Origin: Owenia fusiformis
Taxonomy: Eukaryota > Annelida > Polychaeta > Sabellida > Oweniidae
Length of the DNA: 64,000 nt
Direction of reading: 5' to 3'
NCBI GenBank assembly: GCA_903813345.2
Contig: CAIIXF020000005.1
Span: 32,555,375-32,619,374 of the forward strand
Shown here: piece after piece, positions 1 to 10,320 of the stretch
How positions within the stretch are numbered: the first letter of the stretch is position 1
How the letters are laid out: each line of letters starts with the position of its first letter
Notes under the pieces: generated by a model
Told to the model about the DNA's origin: nothing
Database searches by the model: none
Seen by the model: the letters and a program-made list of their open reading frames with translations, nothing else
Program-made: the position numbers and the translations under genes

Positions 1-185
1 GATATATACTCAAGGTTAAAGGTAAAATTGATATATACTCAAGGTTTAAGGTAAAATTGATATATACTCAAGGTTAAAGGTAAAATTGATATATACTCAA
101 GGTTTAAGGTAAAATTGATATGTTCTCAAGGTTCAAGGTAAAATTGATATATACTCAAGGTTAAAGGTAAAATTGATATGTACTC
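1..185. repeat. 29-bp tandem repeat, about 6 copies
   Basis: The unit begins GATATATACTCAAGG and recurs every 29 bases from the first base of the window, so the array probably extends beyond the left edge. Copies differ by single bases (AAGGTTAAAGG versus AAGGTTTAAGG). The last copy changes into TACTCAGATTAG, the opening of the next array, so the two may share an origin. No gene is seen here. Confidence 0.95.
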
Positions 186-1000
186 AGATTAGAATACAAA
201 TTTTAATAATGTCCTTGACCATAAAGAGTACAATGATGATATGCTAGACCATGGATGCGTATTCAGATAAGTGTACAATAGTGGTGGTCATATTCATGGA
301 TATATATTCTCTGATAAAGAGTACAATAATGGTATCCTTGACCATGAATGCATACTCAGATAAGACTACAATAATAAATGTCTTGACCGTGAATATGTAC
401 TCAGATTACATTACAATACAGGTAGTCTTGACCAGTGATTAGATTAGAGCACAATAAAGGTAGACTTGGCGGCCATAGATGTGTACTCGGAGAAGACTAC
501 AATAATGAATGTCTTGACTGTGAATATGTACTCAGATTATAGTACAATACAGGTAGTCTTGACCAGTGATTAGATTAGAGTACAATAAAGGTAGTTTTGG
601 CCATGGATGTGCACTCAGAGAAGACTACTATAATAAATGTCTTGACAATGAATATGTACTCAGATAAGAGTATAATACATGTTGTCTTGACCATTGATGT
701 ATACTAAGATAATGAGTAGAATAATAGATGTCTTGACAATGCATGTGTACTCAGATTAGAGTACAATAAAGGTACATGTAGTCTTGAACATGGATGTGTA
801 CTCAGATTAGAGTACAATAAAGGTACATGTAGTCTTGAACATGGATGTGTACTCAGATTAGAGTACAATAAAGGTACATGTAGTCTTGAACATGGATGTG
901 TACTCAGATTAGAGTACAATAAAGGTACATGTAGTCTTGAATATGGATGTGTACTCAGATAAGGGTACAATAATGGTCATCATGACCATGAATGTGTACT
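186..1000. repeat. Minisatellite, 51-bp unit in its most regular part
   Basis: Degenerate copies of TACTCAGATTAGAGTACAATA with a CTTGACCATGGATG segment run through this stretch. Between about 790 and 960 the copies are nearly identical and start at 790, 841, 892 and 943, a 51-bp period. Because 51 is a multiple of three, the minus strand reads as an open frame with a 17-residue repeat; this is a repeat artefact, not a gene. Confidence 0.93.
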
Positions 1001-1124
1001 TAAACATTATATCATGTTCAAATTGTTACCTTACTTTCTAAATGCAGGAATTTGTTAGAGAAACATATTTTGTTGGGATTCGCTACTTCTTGGATTTTTG
1101 TTCTCTACTTATTTCAGCACTAAT

Positions 1125-1250
1125 AAGGTTGTGACATATTTTATAGCCACTATTTTTGTGACCAGTATCTGCAACAAATGGTTACATCTTTGCAACCATA
1201 TGCAATAACCTACCAGGTGGTGACTTATCATCTTATTAATGCCTTATTAT
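1125..1250 (+). mobile_element. Degenerate copy of dispersed repeat A
   Basis: Contains CTGCAACAAATGG, then CAGGTGGTGAC and TTATTAATGCCTT, which match the 3' half of better copies at 10155, 45805 and 54464. The 5' part (GTGACATATT) is recognisable but worn. It is probably an old non-autonomous transposon or SINE-like copy with no coding capacity. Confidence 0.5.
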
Positions 1251-2455
1251 TTCACTCATAAGCAACCGTGGGCCAAAGGCCATTCTAGCAATCATAAATT
1301 GGATACAGAGAACATGGAGCACTTGCTGGGCCTTCCCCTGGATTTCACTAATTTAATTTGTTATATAAGTTCTTCTCAACTTTCCCGCTGCTCTTTGAAC
1401 CGCAATAAAATTATCAAAATCAAATCATAGAGTGTCTGTGTTTGAGTTCGCTAGCCTAGAGAAACGTCTGCTCTCTGAAATCTTGTTAGTATCCAGGGCC
1501 CATTGTCTATGACTCCCTTTCAAAATATTATGCGTTTCCGTACATTTACCTTTTTTATTTTCTCATATGTGTACTTGTATATTCAATTTAAAGCTTGTGA
1601 ACATTGACGGATGTTTATATTTTAACAGTCATATAGTGACATTTTCTGTCGCAAATTCATAATAAACATCATAAAATGATTACGTATCTTGACATTTAGT
1701 GTGTTTATTAAAATATTGATTTGTTAAATAGGAGGAAATATGTGACCAAAATAGGTATTCTAAGACAACATATTATATAATATGGCAAAGTAAGTTAACC
1801 ATTATGGTATTAGAGACAATTGATTAATATACGCCTACAAGTATAAATATAATTAATATAGTTATATTAATTACATTTGGGGAAAGAAATAAAAGTGCAT
1901 TATACTTTGTTAGCAAATTCTCTGAGATGAAACATCAGTTTTGAAAATGAATTTTAATTTGAAAAAATACACTGCATATTTATGGAGTAACTTTATGAGC
2001 TGTAAATGTAATTACTGCAATCACCATAATAAGCATCTTCCCTGTTTCCTAAATGAACAGGGAATAAATGTTAAAGAACACAGAATAATGATTGAAAGAT
2101 AATGTTAAAAGATTGATCTTCATTCAAAGACTCTTATTGAAATGTCCATTTCTCTTAAATAACTTTTGTGGATGTAGTAATTAAGTTTTAAGACTTTTGA
2201 AACATTGACATGGTCCCTTATACAGTATACAAGATGCCAATACCTCCAAGAGTTTACATATTGCTAAGTGGACCTTTGAGGATTTTCCAATTGATTATTG
2301 CATTGCAATTAGCAGCAATTGTCAGAGAACTGAAATGACCATTCATAGAATCAATTATAAATAGTATTAAGGTGTAAAAGGTCAATTTATACCTTGTGAT
2401 TAAGAACAAACTTATATCAAGATTAATCTGGGATAATAATTGAAAGCAGGGAAAT
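1251..2455. other. Non-coding stretch with an LTR-like patch
   Basis: No convincing exon is seen. A TTATATAAG at 1361 is followed 40 bases later by AATAAA (1404) and a GT-rich run (about 1433), the order seen in the promoter and R region of a retroviral-type LTR. No paired LTR, primer-binding site or polyprotein was found, so this is only a weak suggestion. The rest is AT-rich sequence. Confidence 0.4.
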
Positions 2456-2940
2456 GTTCATGGTCAAGTATAATCATTCATGGTCAAGTGTAATCATTCA
2501 TGGTCAAATATAATAATTTATGGTCAAGTCTATTAATTCATGGTCAACTATATTCATTACTGGTCAATCATAATCATTCATGGTCAAGTTTGATAATTTA
2601 TGGTCAAGTATGATAATTTATGGTCAAGTCTATTAATCCATGATCAACTATATTCATTACTGGTCAAGCATAACCATTCATGGTCAAGTTTGGTCATGCA
2701 TGGTCTAGTATAATGATTTATGGTCAAGTCTAATAAATGATGGTCAAGTATAATCATGCATGATCAAGTCTAATAATTTATGGTCAAGTCTCTTAATTCA
2801 TGGTCAAGCATAGTCATTTCTGGTCAAGTTTGATCATACATGGTCAAGTATAAACATTTATGATCAATTCTAATAATTTATCGTCAAGTCTTTTATATCA
2901 TGGTCTAGTATAGTCATTTGTTTGTGGTCAGTTTGATGTG
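2456..2940. repeat. 20-bp tandem repeat, about 24 copies
   Basis: Copies of TTCATGGTCAAGTATAATCA follow each other with many substitutions (TGGTCAAGT, TGATCAAGT, TGGTCTAGT). The array is diverged and therefore probably old. It has no coding potential. Confidence 0.93.
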
Positions 2941-4340
2941 TAAAAGTTGAATATGTCTATAGTATCCTTTCACTATGTTCAATACCGATAAATAGAAATT
3001 TTCAAAAATGCAATGTTCGATGTTGATCAAACGATGACAATTATATTCTCTTAATAATATAAGGAGAATGTTCAATAACTTTTAATTGGAATATATTAAA
3101 AAATAACAAATTGTTAATTCTACTTGATTCCAGGCTATAGACAGAGATCTTACTATATTCAACTATTTTAAGATGATCTTGTTTTTGTAGAGCATGAAAT
3201 TGGGATAAATCTTGGTTATTTTTGGCACTGATGCTTTAAATATCGGCCAATAAAAAGCCAATGTAGATTTATAATCACGACTAGGGTCAAAGGCTTGTAG
3301 ACTTGCCGCCGGGCCTAAGTAATAGAAAATTAAAATGGCTGGGAGTGGTGCGTATGTTGTAAAACTCTGCTCCCAAATATAATCACTTGTCTGGGCTTAA
3401 AGTATTCATAATCATGTACTTTTTCCTATTGATTATTAATATTGTCCCCTACATTATTTTCAGTGGTTTTCAAGTCTAAAAGTGCATTCTTGCTTTGATC
3501 ATTTGATTTAGGATGCTTTATTTCATACTTGTTACCATGGCGAATTGATGTTTTTTAGTTTATGTGATTTGAAATGTGGATTTTTCTTTGTCTTCAATTC
3601 TAATTAAAACCTAAGAGAAGAGAGAATAACTTCTGTTTGTTTTTGATGTATTTCATCTAATAATCAAAATTGTCATTCTGAAGCAAGAAAAAAATTAACC
3701 CTTGCAAATTGAATACTTCATTATTCATACAAGGTCCAAAACAAAATGTGATAAGGGTTTTAGTTACATAACTTGCCTACATTATTGTCAAGTATATTGT
3801 TTGGAAAGACAGCTCTATGTGAGAACCTCATATGTCATTGCAATGGATGATAATATAAAATGTAACATGTTTTCATTGTAAGGTTTCCTTCAAAAATCTT
3901 CAGCCAATCTCTGGGCTAAATGAGATTTTCAATAATCTTGAATTTGTGTCTCTGCACCTCGCCAGTCTGGAGACACGGATGAGTCAGCCATCTGATTGGC
4001 CCGCAATATCATCATAAAATTGATATTTAATCGTGGAAGATGTGAATAGCAGACAATTTGAAATGAAAAGTCAACTTTTACATAAGTCAATTGTCTAAGA
4101 ATTGTATTTTTAAGAAGCAATTATTTTGTTATTTTCATTTGTTATTCTGCTTAGATTTACATGCTCTAACATTTACTGATTCTGATTTATAGGAAGAAGG
4201 TAAATTCTAAATCCATATGTTTTATCCTAGTCTAATTAGAATGATAATTTCTTAAGAGTACAGATTTTCTATGCTACCAATTCATTATATGCATCAATAG
4301 GTTCCTCAGCAAAAAATTGGGTTTCACTGACCTCATTTTT
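2941..4340. other. AT-rich stretch without recognised features
   Basis: No exon with good splice sites and coding character, no RNA gene and no clear repeat was recognised on either strand. A 63-codon minus-strand frame at 3929-4120 has no supporting signal. Confidence 0.5.
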
Positions 4341-4374
4341 TACTTAATGCTGGAAAGCATTTTGATCCTCACTG

Positions 4375-5125
4375 GTGAGGTAAAGGGCAGAGGGTATATG
4401 ACCACATGTTAATGTACTTATGAAGAATGCAGCGGGCATCTGGCCACATGTTAATATACTTATGAATAATGCAGAGGGCATATGACAACATGATAATGTG
4501 CTTATGAATAATGCAGAGGATATCTGACCATATGTTAATCTATTTTTGAATAAATGCAGAGGGCATCTGACCACATGCTTATGAATATAGTCTTGATAAT
4601 TGTAATCATTTTTATACTGTTATATAAAACGAATATCTTTGCCATATGCCCTCTGCATTTTTTACAAGTGCATAAACAATGTCTTTGCCATATGCCCTCT
4701 GCACTTATTCATAAGTATATTAACAATTGTTCAGATTCCCTCAGCATTTTATATAAGTACATTAACAATTGGTCAGATCCCCTCTGCATTTACAAGTTCA
4801 TTAACAAATAGTCAGATGTCATCTGTATTTTTATAAGTATATTAACAATTGGTCAGATGCCCTCTGCATTTAATCATAAATACATGAACAATTGCCCAGG
4901 TGCCCTCAGCATTTATATAAGTACATATTATCAATTGGTCAGATGCATTTATATAAGTATATTATCTATTGGTCAGATGTCCTCTGCATTTATACGAGTA
5001 TATACAATTGGTCAGATGCCCTACGTATTTTTATAAGTGCATTAACAATTGGTCAGATACCCTACACATTTTTATAAGTACAATAATGATCGGTCAGATA
5101 CCCTCTGCATTTATTCATAAAGTAC
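4375..5125. repeat. Roughly 53-bp minisatellite that reverses orientation
   Basis: To the left of about 4590 the unit reads GCAGAGGGCATCTGACCACA followed by TGTTAAT and CTTATGAATA. To the right of about 4640 the same unit appears as its reverse complement (ATTAACAATTGGTCAGATG, then CCCTCTGCATT). There are about 4 copies on the left arm and 8-9 on the right. The array is therefore a head-to-head inversion that could fold into a long hairpin. The short open frames across it are repeat artefacts. Confidence 0.9.
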
Positions 5126-5134
5126 ATGGTTCAT

Positions 5135-5265
5135 AAAGTATGGTTCTCTTGTGATGTGTTTGTGTAAGTGATGCTAGAAGGCAGCTATGTCATGATAGCA
5201 GTATGGTTCTTTGGTGATGAGGTCGTGTTTTGAGGCTAGAAGGTAGCTGTGTTATGATGACCCTG
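5135..5265. repeat. Two-copy direct repeat, about 64 bp
   Basis: GTATGGTTCT, GGTGATG, GCTAGAAGG and AGCTATGTCATGAT (copy 1) recur as GTATGGTTCT, GGTGATG, GCTAGAAGG and AGCTGTGTTATGAT (copy 2). The second copy runs up to the splice acceptor proposed at 5280-5281. Confidence 0.75.
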
Positions 5266-5281
5266 TTGCACATTGCCTCAG

Positions 5282-5432
5282 ATCAACACTGGAACCAACA
5301 GTTCCAGAAGTCTGTATCATTACCAGGAGGGGTGAAAGGACAAACCAGAAAACTGGACCTGACATCCCTGTTGTTATTGATAATGAAACATTCCAGGGAA
5401 AGAGATGGCATATATCGTCAAATGAGAAGTAG
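5282..5432 (+). CDS. Candidate terminal exon of an unidentified + strand gene
   Basis: A plausible acceptor (CATTGCCTCAG, ending 5281) opens a frame in phase 1 that runs 49 codons to a TAG at 5430-5432. The product begins STLEPTVPEVCIITRRGER and ends KRWHISSNEK. The composition looks coding: few Cys, balanced charged residues, and GC above its surroundings. An AATAAATAAA at 5603 lies about 170 bases past the stop, as expected for a 3' end. I recognise no family. No upstream exon was found, and the upstream sequence is minisatellite, so the preceding intron is repeat-rich. It could be a chance frame. The convergent position relative to the 6931-7038 exon is where human DHX32 lies relative to BCCIP, but the peptide does not resemble a DEAH helicase C-terminus that I know. 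Confidence 0.4.
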
Positions 5433-5602
5433 ATTCAAAGATTCATTTATAGACCGCAGAAGTCTTAGGTAAAAGTTATAATTTGTAAAAAGGAGATATT
5501 TAGGAGACACACATGTCTGGATACCTTTGTCTATCTCGATGCATATGGACGTCCAGGAACGCTCATCTCGACTTATAGAAAACATGTAAGTTTCATTTTA
5601 TT

Positions 5603-5612
5603 AATAAATAAA
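5603..5612 (+). terminator. Overlapping polyadenylation signals
   Basis: AATAAATAAA followed by a T-rich stretch (GTTTTATTTTATTGC). It would serve the candidate exon ending at 5432. Another AATAAA pair lies at about 5983-5995. Confidence 0.45.
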
Positions 5613-6930
5613 TGTTTTATTTTATTGCTTCTTGTGATAACTATGAGTGATATTGTGAAGTAGAGCGATGCTGCAAGGGAAGACATTCAAACGAAAGACC
5701 TGCTTATATAATAAAACCACATGTTTTTCAAATTAAGAAAAAATGAGAAAAGAAACGCTGAAACTTATATAAACCAGAAAACTAGTGTATTTTATAACTT
5801 ACTCAGTTGCAATTCTTTAATCACGTTTGGAGCACAGTTTGTTAGTAGTACAGAAAACAAGGACTTGAAGTCATTTGTGGTTATTAGAATGCAATGTTTA
5901 TATAGGATTTCACTAACGTTGGTGGTCAGACAAATATTTAAAGGGTCAGAGTTGCTTGGGTTTTGGTAGTTATAAAGTTGACAATAAAAGAATAAAGTTT
6001 TATATTTACAAACCTTGGACTTCCACTAAAATTCCACTGTTAATTTGTTTAATTGAACTGTTTTTAAAGTCACATTGCACTTCACAGTTCAGAAATATAA
6101 TATGCTAGTGAAAGTATATATCTTTGTTTGTAAATATTGATTCAAACAAGAGTTACTAGACGTAAACTCCGGATGCGCTCATTAATTAATTAATTAATTA
6201 ATTTACTCATGAATTAGAATTTTAATTACATTTCAAATACTATACTTCATAAAAAGCTACAAAAGTTTGATATTGTATTTCTTTAATTTGATTAAAAAAT
6301 CAGTTACATGCAGCTGGTATATAAAAAGGATCAATAAATCTTGATCAATAAAGACATCTCTATATGTTGTTAAGAAAATAAGGCAATATCTACAGTGAAT
6401 CTGATTGGTATTGAACGCATCTGTTGCCGTCAAGTGTCTGTTTAATGTATTGTACAATATTAAGATTGTCAATTCGCTAAGACATGTTTTATTGTACTTA
6501 TCTGTTTTATTCTACTGAACTGTACTCAACATACCTTTACAGTATTCATTTATCGATAAAAAATCAAACAATGATCTAACATTAATATTAAGAATATGAC
6601 AAATAATCGATATAAACTCCTTATAAATAACAGTGTTGAATGCAACATCGACTTGTGACTTTGATACAAATGAACAGAATATAAACTCAGTGAAAGATGA
6701 TGTAAAAACCAGGGATGTTATCTAGAGCTGCTAAATAAATACTGTCAGAGAAAGTGGCTTGATGAATCCTCCAGGTGATTGAAATAAACCCCGTAAACAT
6801 TTTTAATTTTAATTTTAACAAGGTTAAAAGTAGTTTTTCCAACTAAAAAAAGTCAGTTTTTAGATTTTACAAATAGAGAGACTTCCTTTAGCTTTCCAAT
6901 GGTATGCAAGTGGTATATTAGATGGATTGT
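5613..6930. other. Space between two convergent gene ends
   Basis: AT-rich, with no exon recognised. It includes an ATTA microsatellite at 6181-6204. On the minus strand, possible polyadenylation signals for the 6931-7038 exon are ATTAAA near 6803-6814 and AATAAA (TTTATT on +) at 6488. Confidence 0.5.
6181..6204. repeat. (ATTA)n microsatellite
   Basis: Six uninterrupted ATTA copies. Confidence 0.95.
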
Positions 6931-7038
6931 TCAAATCGTTGTTAGTATCTCCAAGGTCTGGTTCTTTTCATCTTTGCTGGCCGTGCTATGGTCCAGTGGG
7001 ATCAGTACCATGTTCTGATAACCTAACACCTCATCTAC
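6931..7038 (-). CDS. Candidate terminal exon of a - strand gene, possibly BCCIP
   Basis: On the minus strand a good acceptor (TTTATTTTTCCAG) precedes a 35-codon frame in phase 0 that ends in TGA (6931-6933 on +). The peptide contains VDEVLGYQNMVLIPLDHS and ends LEILTTI. The pattern D-[DE]-V followed by a hydrophobic xMVLIP strand near the C-terminus is reminiscent of BCCIP, whose human form has DDV...VMLIPGD close to its end. The likeness is short and from memory. Position supports it: a minus-strand gene left of + strand UROS and MMP21 reproduces the human BCCIP-UROS-MMP21 arrangement. Upstream exons, which would lie at higher coordinates, were not identified. It could instead be another gene or a chance exon. 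Confidence 0.45.
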   Translation of the reverse strand, partial: VDEVLGYQNMVLIPLDHSTASKDEKNQTLEILTTI

Positions 7039-10000
7039 CTGGAAAAATAAACTTGGAAGGTTGTATGGATTCAGGGTGGCCAGGTATATAAGGATAGAAG
7101 GGTGTGACCACAAATGATATGCGTAAATAAGATTGAGAATTATGTTTAAAATGGCATAGCCAACAGTTGTGTTTCTTTTGTGCAAATGTGCAGATGAAGG
7201 ATTCATAATTGTTGCTTTTTACATATGATTAGTGTTTTTTTAAAATGTAGCTTCATATTTTAAATATATACACAAATCTAGTCTAAAAAAAGTCATTACA
7301 AAAAAAGTTTAATCATGAGAAAAACAAAACTCCTTCTGAAAAAGGTATCAGGTTCTTATACCACCTGTGTGCTGATATTGATACTTGGCCTTATGACTAG
7401 CAAATGGACTACATTCAAAAAAGTGAAGAATCAAGACGATAATAGTGTTATTTTTGCTAATCTTGTAACCCAATTTTTATATGGAAGATATTATATTGTA
7501 ATGTATGAGTTGCTGTTGCAGACATTTCACCTTTTCACATCTAAACACAACACTTCATTATTTGGCACCATTTAGACAACAGCTAAATTTAGAGGTTTTA
7601 TGGAAAATTTCAATTATTTGGCTTCAATCTCAGCTACTTTTCATTAGCGAATTATGATTTCTTAATGGTTTAGATGAAAATGCTCGTGTCCATGCTTGGT
7701 TTTGCTTTGACTATAATTGTCCATTCTGTCTGAACCATTAATATCACTTCGTCTTGCATATTAGAAATAAAACTGAATTCTTCACATTTCAATAAATGTC
7801 ATCCATATCCATATGAATGCTGTTGAGTTCCATATTTAGAAATGACCACATTCTTCACATGTTAGTGACTCACATGTGAAAAAATATTTGTATGGGGAAA
7901 AAATTCAATTCAGGCCAGCAAAATTTAGGATAACAATAGAAATATTTGCCGTTAAGTAATAAGGGACCAGATATGCCAACCAGTATTCTTTCATTAACTT
8001 GTTTAGAAATAAGTGTTGAGATTTTTGATTTGATTGTTTAAGCATGAATCTATGACTCAGTTTTTTAAACTTCTGGCGCAACTGTAATTATTAAGTAACT
8101 TTTCTTGCAGACAGGTAGAAGACAGTCAGTAGGGGCATGATTCTCAGAATGTTTTGGCGATGAATTTTTAAGACGTGTTTGGAGGAATTAACAGCCTTTT
8201 TTTTCTGGCCAATAGAAAATTGCTCAATATTTTCAATGCGGGATCTTCCGCATAACACTGTTTCCAACAAAATACATGAAAAATAGCATGAGATTAAACC
8301 CTGAAGTTTAAGTGGTGAATAACTCCTTTATGTTATACAACACAACAAGAGTGTAGCCTAATCCTAGACTTATCTTCTCTCTGGGCTCATTAGTCAGATT
8401 AAACTCCTCTGTATCTAGAGAGACCTTCTTATAAAAGCATTCGTGTTATTCTTCAGATCCTGTTGTAGATGTGTTGTCAATGAGTGGTACAATATCCTTT
8501 AACAAATAGCTCTGCCAATCGCATGCGTTTCTACTCGTCTTGTACTTGTATTTGCAATACCCAATAATTTGCCAAAAGTTGCATGGATATGAAGTTGAAT
8601 TAGCAAAGACGATTGTTTTGATATAGAAAAATAAAAAACGGTCATAATGTCATTTTGAAGAACATATTCCATTTTTAATATATATATCAATATACTAAGT
8701 ATAACATCGATATATCTTATTGATGAAATACAAAAAAACTAGTATTGGAATTTTCACTATGTTTTTATGGTTTGAAATTTTTTATTATGAAATTCTATTT
8801 GGCATCATAATCAGAAACAACTACAGAAATAACTTATTAAGTCCCATTAGTTTTTGAGAACATAGTTTTGAAATCACCATATACATGCAAAAGCTCAGAT
8901 ATTGTAAGTATGAGAAAAATCATGGCTTTATTACTTATCAGATCATTGGAACTGCGACAAAAAACAATTCACAGAAAACCCCTATAAACCATCCCAACTG
9001 ATACGATTTAAAGTGCAAAAACAGTATGAACTTTAGCTACAGTTCTTCAAGTGGTAATAACTCTGAATAATGTGATTTTGCCATGAACAACAAGCAATGA
9101 TTTCATAAAGATTATCTTTATTAGTTCCACACTTGATGTAATAATATTAGCTGTTAATTAGATTTATTTCATTATGTAACTAAAAGCTCCATCATTATAG
9201 AAGATATGTATTAGTCATTAGTTATTTCTCTTAGCTTAAATAAGGGAAAGCATCCACTTAAGGTTCTATATGTTTGGTTCCATGACTTCAGTGGCAGAGT
9301 CTTCTGGAAGGTGAATGTGTATGGAGTTTGGCCAATGTTAATGGGGCAGCAAAAGCAACATCCATTTCTTAGGTAACGCCCATCAAGGCTTAATTTTTCA
9401 TCCACTACAAATCCACTAATTCATCTCTAATTTGTCTTGCGTTTTTGCCAAGTTCATAGTTCTTAGAAATGTTGCTGTTTTGGCTATACCCATCCCTGGC
9501 ATTTGGTTTCCAGTTAGATATTATGAATATGATAGCTATTTTATTGGTGATTCTGGGAGAAGTCGCAAGAATGGGGAAATTTTCAGTTTAGTATTGCATC
9601 ATCGTTTGTTAATGTTTTCTCCTGGAAACTGGTATCATAAGGTACCACATTCTAACAGTATGTTACAGTATGTTGGCTTGATAAGTTGATGGTTGGAATT
9701 CTTAGATTATTAGTCTGTGTAATGTTTATGGTTTAGTATGACTGTGGTGTAAGTACCTCTCTGTACAGATGGTATAGAGTATGACACACAAGATGCCTGC
9801 CCATAAGCAAAATACCACAAGTGTCATAAATATCAAAGAGGAATTACAAGAAAAAAGAGGAATAAAGAAAAAATAAAGGACAGTCTTCGGATCTGAAAAT
9901 CAGAAACTATTCACTTCAAATGAGCATTCTTGTTTCAGGATTGAATGTGCCATGCATACAGGTGCCCACATGTTGTATTCTTTTTAGTGATATCTTTATT

Positions 10001-10154
10001 ATCCCAAATTAATGAAAGTTAGGGATACAGTGAGGCCTTCTATCTGTCAGTCCTTCCACTGAGGATAAACCTAATGTACTAGTGAACTGATTTTGTTCAT
10101 ATTTGGTAGAAAGCTTTTGATGAAGTATGTTTTGCTCAGTTTGTTGTAGAGTTC
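7039..10154. other. No gene recognised
   Basis: Short open frames occur here, for example 9432-9689 on + with protein-like composition (segment GNWYHKVPHSNSMLQYVG), but none has convincing splice sites, a homologue I recognise, or a start context. Exons of the minus-strand gene ending at 6931, or early UROS exons, could lie here unseen. Confidence 0.4.
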
Positions 10155-10320
10155 GACTTTTTTATGTCCCCACCACAAGTTGTGACTTATTGTTATGGTC
10201 TCCAACTTTTTTTGTTGACTGTGTTCTGCGGTTGGTATATGACATTTGGTGGTTGTTCTGCATCTGTATCAAATGGCAGGTGGTGACATTTTGCATGTTA
10301 ATGCCTTGCAATATATTTTT
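10155..10320 (+). mobile_element. Dispersed repeat A, good copy
   Basis: Runs from TTTATGTCCCCACCACAAG through TGTTATGGTCTCCAAC and a GT-rich middle (TGCGGTTGGT) to AAATGGCAGGTGGTGACATT and TTGCATGTTAATGCCTTG. The same order of blocks appears at 45805 (+), partly at 1125 and 54464 (+), and inverted at 60599/62292. ATGTC[AC]CCACCAC at one end and GTGGTGACAT at the other form weak inverted ends, as in a small non-autonomous element. Confidence 0.75.

Noticed and set aside
704-970. 88-codon minus-strand frame with a 17-residue repeat
   Set aside because: Direct translation of the 51-bp minisatellite.
4344-5077. Several short frames rich in PSAL/LCIY motifs
   Set aside because: Translation of the roughly 53-bp inverted minisatellite.
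9211-9689. Protein-like frames on both strands
   Set aside because: Overlapping frames of similar quality on opposite strands, with no domain or consistent splice sites.
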